Source of the DNA: Streptomyces showdoensis
GTDB lineage: Bacteria > Actinomycetota > Actinomycetes > Streptomycetales > Streptomycetaceae
Length of the DNA stretch: 64,000 nucleotides
Assembly (NCBI RefSeq): GCF_039535475.1
Contig: NZ_BAAAXG010000004.1
Span: 176,030-240,029, forward strand
Direction: 5' to 3'
In this document: positions 8,597-16,906 of the stretch, in pieces
How the letters are laid out: the number at the start of each line of letters is the position of its first letter
Numbering within the stretch: position 1 is the first letter of the stretch
Notes under the pieces: model-generated
What the model was told of the DNA's origin: nothing
Databases searched by the model: none
Seen by the model: only the letters and a program-made list of their open reading frames with translations
Position numbers and translations under genes: made by a program

Positions 8597-9913
8597 TCAT
8601 GCACCGCCGTTACGCCGGTCGGAGTGGTGCGCGGCCACCAGCCGCTCCAGACCCGGGACGATCTCCGCGGGCGACGGGGTCCCGCGCAGCTCGTCGCGGA
8701 CCTTGGCCGCGGCGCGTGCGAACGAGTCGTCGTCGAGCACCCGCTCCACCATCGCCCGCAGCCGGCCGGCGGTCAGCTCCTCCGGCGGGCAGGTCAGGGC
8801 CAACCCGGCCGCCCGGGCCCGCTCAGCCCGGGGGGTGTTGCACCACATCCGGGCCGGGACCACGACCTGGGGCACCCCGTGTGCCAGGGCCGTCAGGAAG
8901 GTCCCCGCCCCGCCGTGGTGGATGACCGCCGCGCAGCTCGGCAACAGCTCGTTGAGCGGGACGAAGTCGACGGCACGCACGTTCGGGGGCAGCGGCCCCA
9001 GCTCCGCGAGCTGCGCGGAGTCGAGCGTCGCCACCACCTCCACGTCCAGGTCGGCCACGGCCGCGAGGAGTTCGCCGACGGAGGCCTGGTCCCGGCCGAC
9101 CACCTCGCGGAAGGAGACGCCCAGGGTCAGACAGACCCGGCGCCGCGCGGGAGCCTCGTCCAGCCACCCGGGCACCACCGCCCGGCCGTTGTACGGGACG
9201 TAGCGCACCGGGACCCGGGGCAGCGGGAGCGGCAGGGCCAGGGAGGTGGGGACCGGGTCGATGGTCCACTGCCCGGTCACCAGCTGCTCGTCGAAGCCCC
9301 GGCCGGGCCCCGACAGCCCGTGCCGCTCCAGGACCGGGCCCAGCCACTCCTCCAGCGGGTCGTCCCGCAGCTCCGGCGGCAGCCGGTCCAGGACGGCCCG
9401 GTAGCGCTCGCGCAGCAGCCCCACCAGGTCGAGGCCGAACAGCAGCCGGGCGTGCGCGGCGCCCGAGGCGCGGGCGGCGACCGGCCCGGCGTACGTCATG
9501 GTGTCCCAGACCACCAGGTCGGGCCGCCAGTCCCGGGCGAAGTCGACCAGGTCGTCGATCATCCGGTCCGGCACCGTGTTCCGGTGCACCAGCGGCGTCC
9601 ACGCGGCGAAGATCCCGTGCAGGTGCTCGGGAGTGAGCCGCGCGGGGTCGATCTCGCCCGGGTCGAGGGCGCGGAGCCAGGCGTCGTCGCGCAGCTCGGC
9701 CGGGAGCCCCGTGTCCTCGGGGTTCATCTTGGCCGCGACGTGCAGCGGCTCGCCGACCGGCACGGCCGTCAGGCCGGCCCGGGTGATGGACTCGGTCACG
9801 TCCGGCTGGGTCGCCACCCGCACCTCGTGCCCGGCGGCGCGCAGCGCCCACGCGAGCGGGACCTGGGCGGCCACGTGGGTGGCGGCGGCGAAGGGCTGGA
9901 ACAGGACGCGCAT
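8597..9913 (-). CDS. GT1-family glycosyltransferase (AknS/SnogE type)
   Basis: A 438-residue glycosyltransferase closely related to the neighbours at 6686 and 3079. It opens MRVLFQPFAAATHVAAQVPL, then AWALRAAGHEVRVATQPD. The middle carries VPYNGRAVVPGWLDEAPARR and LTLGVSFREVVG, and the donor loop is AVIHHGGAGTFLTALAHGVPQ. The ATG follows AGAGGGGAACGCCG, a usable ribosome site, unlike the leaderless neighbour genes. It lies downstream of the SDR gene at 10087 on the same strand, with 173 bp between. The AWALRAAGHEVR block shared with the 3079, 6686 and (as GWALQAAGHEVR) 11055 proteins points to duplication within the cluster. Substrates are unknown. Confidence 0.9.
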   Translation of the reverse strand: MRVLFQPFAAATHVAAQVPLAWALRAAGHEVRVATQPDVTESITRAGLTAVPVGEPLHVAAKMNPEDTGLPAELRDDAWLRALDPGEIDPARLTPEHLHGIFAAWTPLVHRNTVPDRMIDDLVDFARDWRPDLVVWDTMTYAGPVAARASGAAHARLLFGLDLVGLLRERYRAVLDRLPPELRDDPLEEWLGPVLERHGLSGPGRGFDEQLVTGQWTIDPVPTSLALPLPLPRVPVRYVPYNGRAVVPGWLDEAPARRRVCLTLGVSFREVVGRDQASVGELLAAVADLDVEVVATLDSAQLAELGPLPPNVRAVDFVPLNELLPSCAAVIHHGGAGTFLTALAHGVPQVVVPARMWCNTPRAERARAAGLALTCPPEELTAGRLRAMVERVLDDDSFARAAAKVRDELRGTPSPAEIVPGLERLVAAHHSDRRNGGA

Positions 9914-10086
9914 CGGCGTTCCCCTCTCGGACGGTTCGATTCGGCAGGGCTGGGGCCGGCTCGGGCCGGGTCGGCTCGACCCGGGCCGGCCGGATGCGAC
10001 TCGACTCGACTTGGCTCGAACCGGCGCGGCTGGGCGCGGTGCCAGGCGTCGCGGGCCCGGCACGATCCGAAGGACAGGGCCTCGGG

Positions 10087-10884
10087 TCAGGTGAGGGACA
10101 GTCCGCCGTCGACCGGGACCACCAGGCCGTTGGCGTACGCGGCCTCCGGCCGGGTGAGCTGGACGACCCACCAGGCGATCTCCTCGGGGCGGGCGACCCG
10201 GCCGCTCGGGGTCCGGGCGGCGATCTGCTTCAGGAAGGCCGCCTGCTCCGGGTCGGCGTCGGCCGGGTCCGGATCCGCCCGGGTGTCGGTCACCCCGGGA
10301 GCCAGCCCCACGACCCGGATGCCGCGCGGGGCCAGTTCCACGGCCCAGGTCCGGGTGAGGAAGTCGAGGCCGGCCTTGGCGGCCCCGTACAGGCCGTTGT
10401 CCGGCCAGGAGCGCAGGCCGAGCGCGCCGGCCGAGCCGATGTTCACCACCGTGCCGGACCGCTCCGCCAGGTGCGGCAACGCGGCCCGGGTGAGCAGCAC
10501 GGGGGCCAGGAGGTTGGTGTGGAGCTGCCGTTCGGCCTCGGCCCGGTCCAGGGCGGCGAGCGGGCGGTACCCCATCGCGGCCGCGTTGTTCACCAGGACG
10601 TCGAGCCCGCCGAGGGCGCTCACCGCGGCGTCGGCGATCCGGTCCGGGGCGTCCGGCTCGGTGACGTCGGCGACCAGGACCCGGATGCCCGGGTGGAGTT
10701 CGGCGGTCCCGGCGAGCGTGGCAGCGGTGCGGCCGACGACGAGCACCCGGTCGCCGCGCTCGGCGAAGGCGCGGGCGGTGGCCCGGCCGATGCCGGTGCC
10801 GCCGCCGGTGACGACGATCCCGCGCGGGGCGTGGTCCGTGGGCGGGCGGCCCGGGCCTTCGGTTTCCTCGGTTCGTGTGGTCAT
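10087..10884 (-). CDS. Short-chain dehydrogenase/reductase
   Basis: A 265-residue classical SDR: cofactor motif TGGGTGIGRA, NNAAAMG, catalytic S in INIGSAGALG-like VVNIGSAGALG, Y-x3-K in LYGAAKAG, and a C-terminal NGLVVPVDGG. It would reduce a ketone or oxidise an alcohol with NAD(P)H, acting on a sugar or a polyketide intermediate. The start is fixed by the leaderless promoter at 10892-10924, whose -10 box ends 7 nt before this ATG. It sits between two glycosyltransferase genes on the same strand. An NDP-sugar 3-ketoreductase would usually be of the Gfo/Idh type, so a polyketide or late-stage ketoreductase role seems more likely. No closer assignment is possible. Confidence 0.8.
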   Translation of the reverse strand: MTTRTEETEGPGRPPTDHAPRGIVVTGGGTGIGRATARAFAERGDRVLVVGRTAATLAGTAELHPGIRVLVADVTEPDAPDRIADAAVSALGGLDVLVNNAAAMGYRPLAALDRAEAERQLHTNLLAPVLLTRAALPHLAERSGTVVNIGSAGALGLRSWPDNGLYGAAKAGLDFLTRTWAVELAPRGIRVVGLAPGVTDTRADPDPADADPEQAAFLKQIAARTPSGRVARPEEIAWWVVQLTRPEAAYANGLVVPVDGGLSLT

Positions 10885-10891
10885 GCCGGGC

Positions 10892-10924
10892 AGGATCCGG
10901 AGGAGGCCTCGCAAGCGCCTCGAC
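10892..10924 (-). promoter_or_regulatory. SARP-type promoter for the SDR at 10087-10884 (leaderless)
   Basis: On the minus strand: GTCGAGG (10924-10918), 4 nt, TGCGAGG (10913-10907), 9 nt, GATCCT (10897-10892), 7 nt, then the ATG at 10884. Spacings match the sites at 8004-8036 and 23104-23136 base for base. The -10 hexamer is weaker (G in place of the first T), as might be expected of an activator-dependent promoter. Confidence 0.65.
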
Positions 10925-11054
10925 ACTCGCGCACCGAGGTCACCGGGTTCGTCCCCCGGAGTCCGGACCTTCGGGGAGCAGGGTCCGCGGAACACGGCCC
11001 GCGGGCGCGGCCCCTGTCGGGGACCGCGTCCTGCGGGCCCTACGCTCCGGCCCC

Positions 11055-12278
11055 TCACCCGCCCGTCGCCAGCGCCTCCAGGCCGGTGGCGAGCGCGGCG
11101 GGGGTCGGGGCCTCGGCCATCTCCGCGCGGAGCCGTGCGGCCGCGTCCCGGTGCGCCCGGTCCTCGATCAGCCGCTCGACGCCGGACCGGATCGCGTCCT
11201 CGTCGGCGAGGTGCCCGGGGACGTGCAGCGCGGCTCCGCTTCCCGCCAGCCGCTCCCCGACGATCTGCTGCTCGGCGGCGAAGGTCGCGATGAACTGCGG
11301 GACCCCCGCCCACAGGGCGGTCAGGGCGCTGCCGCTGCCGCCGTGGTGGAGCACGGCCGAGCAGCCCGGCAACAGGGCGGCCAGCGGGAGGTGTTCGGCG
11401 ACCCTGACCGAGTCGGGCACGGTGCCGAGCGCGGCGACGTCCCGGGCGGTGGCGGTGAGCACCACCTCGCAGTCCAGCCCTTCGAGGGCGGCGACGATCC
11501 GGGGGAGCAGGAACGAGTCGGGCCCGCACAGCGTCGACAGGGCGGTGGACCAGGTGACGCAGACCCGGGTCCGCTCCGGCGGCCGGGCGGTCCAGGCCGG
11601 CGCGGCCCCGGAACCGTTGTACGGGACGTAGCGGACGGGCAGCCGCTCGGCCAGGACCGGCACCTTCAACGACCCCGGGCTCGGGTCGACGACCCGCTCG
11701 ATCATCCCGAGGTCGAACGTTCCCAGGCCGTACCGGGGGAACGAGCCGCTGTGGTCGGTGGGGACGATCCGCATGTGCTCGGGGTCGTGCGGACTCGCCG
11801 GGCCCCACAGGCACAGGGCCGACGGGACGCCGGACAGCTTGGCGACGAGCAGGCCCTCCAGGCTCCCCGGATCGTGCAGGACCAGCTGCGGCCGCCAGTC
11901 CCCGGCGTAGGACACGGCCGCGTCGAAGCCCCGGGCGGCCGACTCCGCCAGGGCCGGCTCGGTCTCCGCCGCGAAGCGTCCGGCGTCGAACGCGTCGAGC
12001 CGGTCGAGCCGTTCACCCGTCACCGGGTGCGGGGGGAGCCAGGGGTACGGCCAGATCCCCCGGACCGCCTCCGCGTGGTACTGCAGCCGGAGCCGCAGCA
12101 CCTCCTCCATCGCCGACAGGACCGGCACCGGCAGCAGGCCGGACCGGCCGACGGCGTCCGCCTGGGAGGCGGCGCACAGCACCCGGACCTCGTGGCCGGC
12201 CGCCTGGAGCGCCCAGCCCAGGGGGACCATGGCCGCGTACTGGGTGGGCCAGGACGACACGGTGAACAGGACGCGCAC
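11055..12278 (-). CDS. GT1-family glycosyltransferase
   Basis: A 407-residue GT-B glycosyltransferase. It begins (GTG) MRVLFTVSSWPTQYAAMVPL followed by GWALQAAGHEVRVLC, and carries VRYVPYNGSGAAPAWTARPP and the donor loop AVLHHGGSGSALTALWAGVPQ, with serine for the usual threonine after GSG. An AAGGGAG site lies before the GTG. The O-methyltransferase gene ends 45 bp upstream on the same strand, so the two probably form one transcript. It is the most divergent of the leftward GTs (W for F after VSS, a different mid-region), which suggests a different donor sugar. Donor and acceptor are not known. Confidence 0.88.
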   Translation of the reverse strand: MRVLFTVSSWPTQYAAMVPLGWALQAAGHEVRVLCAASQADAVGRSGLLPVPVLSAMEEVLRLRLQYHAEAVRGIWPYPWLPPHPVTGERLDRLDAFDAGRFAAETEPALAESAARGFDAAVSYAGDWRPQLVLHDPGSLEGLLVAKLSGVPSALCLWGPASPHDPEHMRIVPTDHSGSFPRYGLGTFDLGMIERVVDPSPGSLKVPVLAERLPVRYVPYNGSGAAPAWTARPPERTRVCVTWSTALSTLCGPDSFLLPRIVAALEGLDCEVVLTATARDVAALGTVPDSVRVAEHLPLAALLPGCSAVLHHGGSGSALTALWAGVPQFIATFAAEQQIVGERLAGSGAALHVPGHLADEDAIRSGVERLIEDRAHRDAAARLRAEMAEAPTPAALATGLEALATGG

Positions 12279-12323
12279 GGTGAACTCCCTTCGTCTCGAT
12301 GCGCTTGGACCGTCCCGTCCGCC

Positions 12324-13592
12324 TCACTTGGCGCCGAGGGCGGTCCACACGTCGGCGTCCATCCACGTGGGGAGGGTGTCCTCCCCGTTGGTGCCCTTCT
12401 CCACGAAGACGAGGTTGTGGTACGCGTGCACCCCGGTCACGGTGGCCTGGGTCACCGTGGGACGGCTGACGGCGGGGTCCCGGTGCTCCCGGTGGTGCAG
12501 GTCGTCGATCAGCTCCTTGACGAGACCCAGCGAGGTGTCGGGCCCGGCGACGCCGCCGGAGCTGCCGCCGAAGTCGCCGAAGTAGGCGGTCTGGAGGTCC
12601 TCGATCACGTACAGGCCGCCGGGCCGCACCAGCGGGAACAGCGTCCGGAACGAGGTGCGCACGTGCTCGTTGACGTGACTGCCGTCGTCGATGACCAGGT
12701 CGAACGGGCCGTGCTCGCGGGCCATCGCGGTCAGGTACTCCGGATCGTTCTGGTCGCCGACCAGCGCCGTGATCCGGGGCTCGGTCAGCGCCGTCTTGTC
12801 GTACAGGTCCAGGCCGAAGACCTCGCCCCGGGGGAAGAAGCGCTTCCACATCTTCAGCGAGCCGCCGCCCAGATCGTCCTCGAAGCCGCCGATCCCGATC
12901 TCCAGGATCCGCACCGGACGGTCGCGGTAGCGGGCGAAGTGACGCTCGTAGTGGGCCGTGTACCAGTGGAAGCTGGCCCACTTGTCGGAGCCGTACCGGA
13001 TGGACAGCTCGCCCAGGTCGGGGCGGCGCCCCGTGCAGCCGGCCATCAGGGTGGCCGTGGCCTGGGCGGCCGCGCGCAGCACCGTGTTCATCTCGGTGAG
13101 GAGCTCGCGCAGCCGCGCGGGGTCCTCGGGCGTGGGCAGGAAGGAGTTGGTGAAGTCCCCGGTGCGCGGGGAGTCCGTCGGCCCGTAGAGCCGGCGGATC
13201 AGCCCCGCGGCGGTGAACGTCACCCGGGAGCGGACCCGGGCGGATTCCTCGGCGACCACCCGGACCGGCTCGTCGCGCACCATGCGCAGCGCGACGCCGT
13301 GCCGCTCACCGCCGTGGGTGAGGTCGAGCGCCACCTCGACGGGGGTGGTGTTGGCCGGTTCGGGGCAGCGGAACACCACCTCCTCGACGAGGACGCGCGC
13401 CACCTCGGCGAGACCGGCGTCCTTCAGCAGGACGTCGATCTCGTCGTCGGTGCCGGCTCCGGCTCGGATCAGGCGTCGGATCAGGGCGTTCTCTGCGGCA
13501 TCCACCATGTCGGCGTCCCATCGGTCCACTCGCTCCGGGAAGAGGTCCCGAACACCGTCGACGGCCGCCCTGGAGACCCGCTCGACCGACAC
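12324..13592 (-). CDS. MycE/ElmMI-type sugar O-methyltransferase
   Basis: A 422-residue SAM-dependent methyltransferase of the type acting on sugars already attached to a scaffold, such as MycE and the elloramycin rhamnose methyltransferases. The hallmark block is LGELSIRYGSDKWASFHWYT, followed by SAM motif I ILEIGIGGFEDD, KMWKRFFPRGEVFGLDLYDK and IDDGSHVNEH, where the D/H residues bind a metal and the sugar diol in family members. The length fits the family. It starts with GTG and has a poor ribosome site. It is followed by a glycosyltransferase on the same strand. The likely role is O-methylation of one sugar in the saccharide chain. Confidence 0.8.
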   Translation of the reverse strand: MSVERVSRAAVDGVRDLFPERVDRWDADMVDAAENALIRRLIRAGAGTDDEIDVLLKDAGLAEVARVLVEEVVFRCPEPANTTPVEVALDLTHGGERHGVALRMVRDEPVRVVAEESARVRSRVTFTAAGLIRRLYGPTDSPRTGDFTNSFLPTPEDPARLRELLTEMNTVLRAAAQATATLMAGCTGRRPDLGELSIRYGSDKWASFHWYTAHYERHFARYRDRPVRILEIGIGGFEDDLGGGSLKMWKRFFPRGEVFGLDLYDKTALTEPRITALVGDQNDPEYLTAMAREHGPFDLVIDDGSHVNEHVRTSFRTLFPLVRPGGLYVIEDLQTAYFGDFGGSSGGVAGPDTSLGLVKELIDDLHHREHRDPAVSRPTVTQATVTGVHAYHNLVFVEKGTNGEDTLPTWMDADVWTALGAK

Positions 13593-13635
13593 TGAACGCG
13601 GAGCCGGAGGCGCCGTCCGCCCCGCGGGCCCCGGC

Positions 13636-14454
13636 TCAGAAGTCCGCGCGGTGGTCGGCCACCCACTCCGCGAACGTCCGGGCCGGCCGCCCGGTGATGT
13701 GCTCGGCGGTCGGGCCCACCGGGACGTCCACCGGGTCCTGCAGCAGCCAGTCCACCGCCTCCTCCGGCATGCCCTGCCCCAGCCACAGGGCGCGGGCCCC
13801 GTCCACCGTCAGCTCCTCGAAGCGCAGTTCGCGGCCCAGGACCCGGCTCAGCGTGCGCACCTGCTCGTGCTTGGCCAGGGACTCCGGCCCGGCGAAGGAG
13901 TAGGCCCGCCCGGCGTGCCCGTCCTGGAGCAGCGCCGCCAGCGCCACGTCGGCGATGTCGGCCTCGTGCACCGGGGCGCTGCGGGCCGCGCCGAAGGGGG
14001 CGCGGACCAGGCCCTCGGCCCGGATGGTGGGGGCCCACCAGGTCAGCAGGTTGGCCATGAACTCGCCCGGCCTGACGTGGGTCCACTCCAGACCGGAGGC
14101 CTCCACCGCCCGCTCGACCGCGGTGTGGTGGTCGCCGCTGTAGTCCCCGTCCGCGTACTCGGCCGACACCGAGGAGAGCACGACGATCCGCCGCACCCCG
14201 GCCTTGGCGGCCCGCGCCGCGAACTCCTCGGCCGTGCCGGGCAGCGGGAAGAGGTAGGCCCGGTCGACCCCGGCGAGCGCGGTGTCCAGGCTGGACGGAT
14301 CGGCGAGGTCGCCGCGCACCACCTCCACCCCCTCGGGCAGCGCGGCCCGCTCGGGCGACCGGGTCATCGCCCGCACCCGCTCGCCCGCCGCCAGCAGACC
14401 CTTCACCACGTGCCGGCCCACGTTCCCCGTGGCACCCGTCACCAGAACGGTCAT
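13636..14454 (-). CDS. NmrA-like atypical short-chain dehydrogenase
   Basis: A 272-residue NAD(P)-binding protein of the NmrA/HSCARG atypical SDR group. It starts MTVLVTGATGNVGRHVVKGL (GATGNVG dinucleotide motif), has RIVVLSSVSAEYADGDYSGD, and ends with the family's typical GRPARTFAEWVADHRADF. The Tyr-x3-Lys pair is absent, as is common in this group, so it may be a sensor, an isomerase or a reductase. GAAGGAG precedes the ATG. It is divergent from the PKS ketoreductase at 14604 and leads the leftward block. Homologues occur in many polyketide clusters with roles from quinone reduction to unknown; no function is claimed. Confidence 0.75.
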   Translation of the reverse strand: MTVLVTGATGNVGRHVVKGLLAAGERVRAMTRSPERAALPEGVEVVRGDLADPSSLDTALAGVDRAYLFPLPGTAEEFAARAAKAGVRRIVVLSSVSAEYADGDYSGDHHTAVERAVEASGLEWTHVRPGEFMANLLTWWAPTIRAEGLVRAPFGAARSAPVHEADIADVALAALLQDGHAGRAYSFAGPESLAKHEQVRTLSRVLGRELRFEELTVDGARALWLGQGMPEEAVDWLLQDPVDVPVGPTAEHITGRPARTFAEWVADHRADF

Positions 14455-14603
14455 GTCGTCTCCTTCGTGCGTCGTTTTCCTGTCGTACTGCGGTGTGTTC
14501 CGTTCCTGCCGGGCTCCACCGCCCGTCGAGCGGGCGTTGCCACCCTCGGGCAGCGTGCGCACATCTCCGTGCGCACACCCCAAGTCACGATCCGGGAGGG
14601 ACC
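14455..14603. promoter_or_regulatory. Divergent promoter region with two identical 8-bp palindromes
   Basis: This 149-bp gap separates the NmrA-like gene (minus) from the ketoreductase (plus). GTGCGCAC occurs twice, at 14555-14562 and 14569-14576, 14 bp apart centre to centre, in a stretch that also contains one TCGAGC at about 14525. Both genes have good ribosome sites. A regulator binding the two palindromes is possible. No clear -10 box could be picked. Confidence 0.35.
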
Positions 14604-15389
14604 ATGACCGGCGCGGAGGAACGGGTGGCCGTCGTCACCGGGGCGACCAGTGGGATCGGCCTCGCCGTGGCCCGCACACTGGGCCGCGAAGGGCTGCGGA
14701 TCTTCATCTGCGCCCGGGACGGCGACGCGGTCGCCGAGACCGTCAAACTCCTGCGGGAGGAGGGCGTGGAGGCCGACGGCCAGAGCTGCGACGTGCGCTC
14801 CACGGAGCAGGTGGACGCCTTCGTGCGCGCCGCCGTCGCCCGCTACGGCCCGGTCGACGTCCTCGTCAACAACGCGGGGCGCAACGGCGGCGGCCCCACC
14901 GCCGAGCTGACGGACGAGCTGTGGCTCGACGTGCTCGACACCAATCTCACCAGCGTGTTCCGGGTGACCAGGGCCGCGCTGACCACCGGCGGCATGCTCG
15001 AACGCGGCCGCGGCCGGGTCGTCAACATCGCCTCCACCGGCGGCAAGCAGGGCGTGGTGCTCGGCGCCCCGTACTCCGCCTCCAAGCACGGCGTCGTCGG
15101 CCTCACCAAGGCCCTGGGCCTGGAACTGGCCAGGACCGGCATCACCGTCAACGCCGTCTGCCCCGGCTACGTGGAGACCCCCATGGCCGAGCGGGTGCGC
15201 GCGGGGTACGCGGCGGTGTGGGACACCACCCCCGAGGCCGTCCTCGAACGCTTCGAGGCGAAGATCCCGCTGGGCCGGTACAGCACCCCCGAGGAGGTGG
15301 CGGGGCTGGTCGGCTACCTGGTCACGGACACGGCCGCGGCCATCACCGCCCAGGCCCTCAACGTCTGCGGCGGCCTGGGCAACTACTGA
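14604..15389 (+). CDS. Polyketide C-9-type ketoreductase (actIII family)
   Basis: A 261-residue SDR matching the actIII ketoreductase family of type II polyketide synthases. The motifs are TGATSGIGLAVARTLGREG, NNAGRNGGGPTAELTDELW, VNIASTGGKQGVVLGAPYSA (catalytic Ser and Tyr) with YSASKHG, and AVCPGYVETPMAERVR, all close to ActIII. It reduces one ketone of the nascent poly-beta-ketone, usually C-9, which sets the first-ring regiochemistry. The ATG follows GGGAGGGACC. It stands apart from the KS/ACP genes, 23 kb away. Its presence indicates a reduced aromatic polyketide, as in anthracyclines or benzoisochromanequinones, rather than a tetracenomycin-type unreduced one. Confidence 0.93.
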   Translation: MTGAEERVAVVTGATSGIGLAVARTLGREGLRIFICARDGDAVAETVKLLREEGVEADGQSCDVRSTEQVDAFVRAAVARYGPVDVLVNNAGRNGGGPTAELTDELWLDVLDTNLTSVFRVTRAALTTGGMLERGRGRVVNIASTGGKQGVVLGAPYSASKHGVVGLTKALGLELARTGITVNAVCPGYVETPMAERVRAGYAAVWDTTPEAVLERFEAKIPLGRYSTPEEVAGLVGYLVTDTAAAITAQALNVCGGLGNY

Positions 15390-15394
15390 TCCGC

Positions 15395-15414
15395 CGGAGC
15401 GCCTCGCCGCTCCG
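15395..15414. terminator. Short hairpin between convergent genes
   Basis: CGGAGCG (15395-15401) pairs with CGCTCCG (15408-15414) around a 6-nt loop, just after the ketoreductase stop and 25 bp before the stop of the opposite gene. There is no T run. It is the weakest of the tail-to-tail hairpins in this window. Confidence 0.4.
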
Positions 15415-15439
15415 CCCGCGCCCGCCGCCCCGCCCCGCG

Positions 15440-16075
15440 TCACGCCGGCCCGTCCGCCGCGCCGACGTCCGGGTCCGGGTCGGCGGGCGTCCCCTTGAGC
15501 TCGTGGAAGCCGGGGGTGCCGGCGACCAGCAGCGTGCCGTCCCACAGGCGTCCCGCCGCCTCCCCGCGCGGCACGCGGGAGAGGACCGGGCCGAAGAACG
15601 CCACCGCGGGCCGGGCCGGCTCCGCCGGGTCCGACACGGCGACCACCGGGGTCCCGGTGCGCGGGCCGAGCAGTCCCAGCGCGTCGGTGTGCGAGGCCCG
15701 CAGCCGCTTGTCGTACGCGGTGCCCGCGCCGGCCGCCGCGAGCCCGGCCGGCAGCCCCGCGACGGCCAGGGCCACCGCGGGGTCGTCGATCCAGCGCTTG
15801 GTGCGGTCGGCCCACAGGGCCTCGTGGAAGCGGACCAGGGCCCGCTGCCCGTGCTCGTGGAGCACGGCCGTCGCGATCCGCGCGGGCACCAGGAGGTAGC
15901 CCCCGGGGTCCCCCTCCGGATCCTCGTCGAGGCCCTCGTTGAGGAAGGTCAGGCTCATCAGGTGCCAGCGCAGGTCCAGCGGGCGGACCCGGGCCGCCTC
16001 CCGGAGCCAGCGGGAGGTCAGCAGGGTGTACGGACAGGAGGGGTCGAACCACACGTCCACGGTTCGGGTGTCCAA
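15440..16075 (-). CDS. DsbA-like protein, mycothiol-dependent nitroreductase family
   Basis: A 211-residue thioredoxin-fold DsbA-family protein. The N-terminus has VDVWFDPSCPYTLLTSRWL, which resembles the single-cysteine active site (DPxCPW) of the actinobacterial mycothiol-dependent nitroreductase Rv2466c rather than a CxxC. TTG is the start, with GGAAGGA upstream. It lies ahead of the leftward DrrAB-type pump genes' 3' end on the same strand, 55 bp after the permease. Family members reduce nitro compounds with mycothiol or act as mycothiol-linked oxidoreductases. Next to a sugar N-oxygenase gene in the same cluster this is suggestive, but it may equally be general redox protection. Confidence 0.7.
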   Translation of the reverse strand: MDTRTVDVWFDPSCPYTLLTSRWLREAARVRPLDLRWHLMSLTFLNEGLDEDPEGDPGGYLLVPARIATAVLHEHGQRALVRFHEALWADRTKRWIDDPAVALAVAGLPAGLAAAGAGTAYDKRLRASHTDALGLLGPRTGTPVVAVSDPAEPARPAVAFFGPVLSRVPRGEAAGRLWDGTLLVAGTPGFHELKGTPADPDPDVGAADGPA

Positions 16076-16130
16076 CGGTCGTCCTTCCTTCGAGGAGCAC
16101 GGGGCTCGGGCGGAGGGGTGCGGGAGGCGT

Positions 16131-16904
16131 TCACACGGTCGCGTTGCGCATGCCGCGGATGCCGGCCCAGACGCCCAGCACCGCGATGGCGACCGCCGCG
16201 ACCACCCCGTACAGCACGCTCGTCTCGGCCATCCGGCCGGCGAAGAGGGCGCGTTCGGCCTCGACCACGTAGGTCACGGGGTTGATCCGGCTCAGCACGT
16301 ACAGCCAGCCCGGCGCCGAGGCCTGGGTGATGGGCAGCAGGACCCCGGAGAGCAGCAGCAGGGGGAAGAAGATCACCTGCTGCACCCCGTAGAAGAGGGT
16401 CTGCTGCTTGCGGGAGCGGAGCGCCAGAGTGAAGGAGAGGGCGCCGATCCCGACGCCGAAGACGCTCAGCAGCGCGAGGCCCGCGACGGCGCCGGCCAGG
16501 TGGAGGCGGAAGTCGGTGGGCAGCAGCAGGACGAGGATCAGCAGGGCCTGCGTGAGCAGGACCACGACCTCCTTCAGGGTCCGGCCGACGAGCATGGACG
16601 CCCGGTTGAGCGGGGTGACGAGCATCCGCTCGAAGGCGCCCGAGGAGATCTCGTTGAGCAGCGAGGCGCCGGCCCCCGCGGTGGCGGAGAGGCCCAGCAG
16701 CACGAGCATGCCGGGCACGAACCACTGCCAGGGGGAGCCCGTTCCGGTCCCGCCGCCGCTCGTGCCCATGCTCGGGAGGAGCGGCGCGAACAGCCCGAGG
16801 AACAGGAAGGGCAGCATCATCGTGAAGAGGAGCCCGGCGGGCTGACGGAGTTCGGGCAGCAGCTCGCGGGCGAACGCGGTGCGGGTGTCGTCGATCACCT
16901 TCAT
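16131..16904 (-). CDS. ABC-2 type permease (DrrB-like drug exporter subunit)
   Basis: A 257-residue integral membrane protein with about six hydrophobic segments (for instance LLFTMMLPFLFLGLFAPLLP near the start and VLLTQALLILVLLLP in the middle) and the ABC-2 region EISSGAFERMLVTPLNRASM and QQVIFFPLLLLSGVLLPIT. It is the membrane half of a DrrAB-type exporter, working with the ATPase whose stop is 2 bp upstream of its ATG. DrrAB pumps give self-resistance to daunorubicin, and the same role towards this cluster's product is inferred. Length and topology match the family. Confidence 0.9.
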   Translation of the reverse strand: MKVIDDTRTAFARELLPELRQPAGLLFTMMLPFLFLGLFAPLLPSMGTSGGGTGTGSPWQWFVPGMLVLLGLSATAGAGASLLNEISSGAFERMLVTPLNRASMLVGRTLKEVVVLLTQALLILVLLLPTDFRLHLAGAVAGLALLSVFGVGIGALSFTLALRSRKQQTLFYGVQQVIFFPLLLLSGVLLPITQASAPGWLYVLSRINPVTYVVEAERALFAGRMAETSVLYGVVAAVAIAVLGVWAGIRGMRNATV

Positions 16905-16906
16905 GG

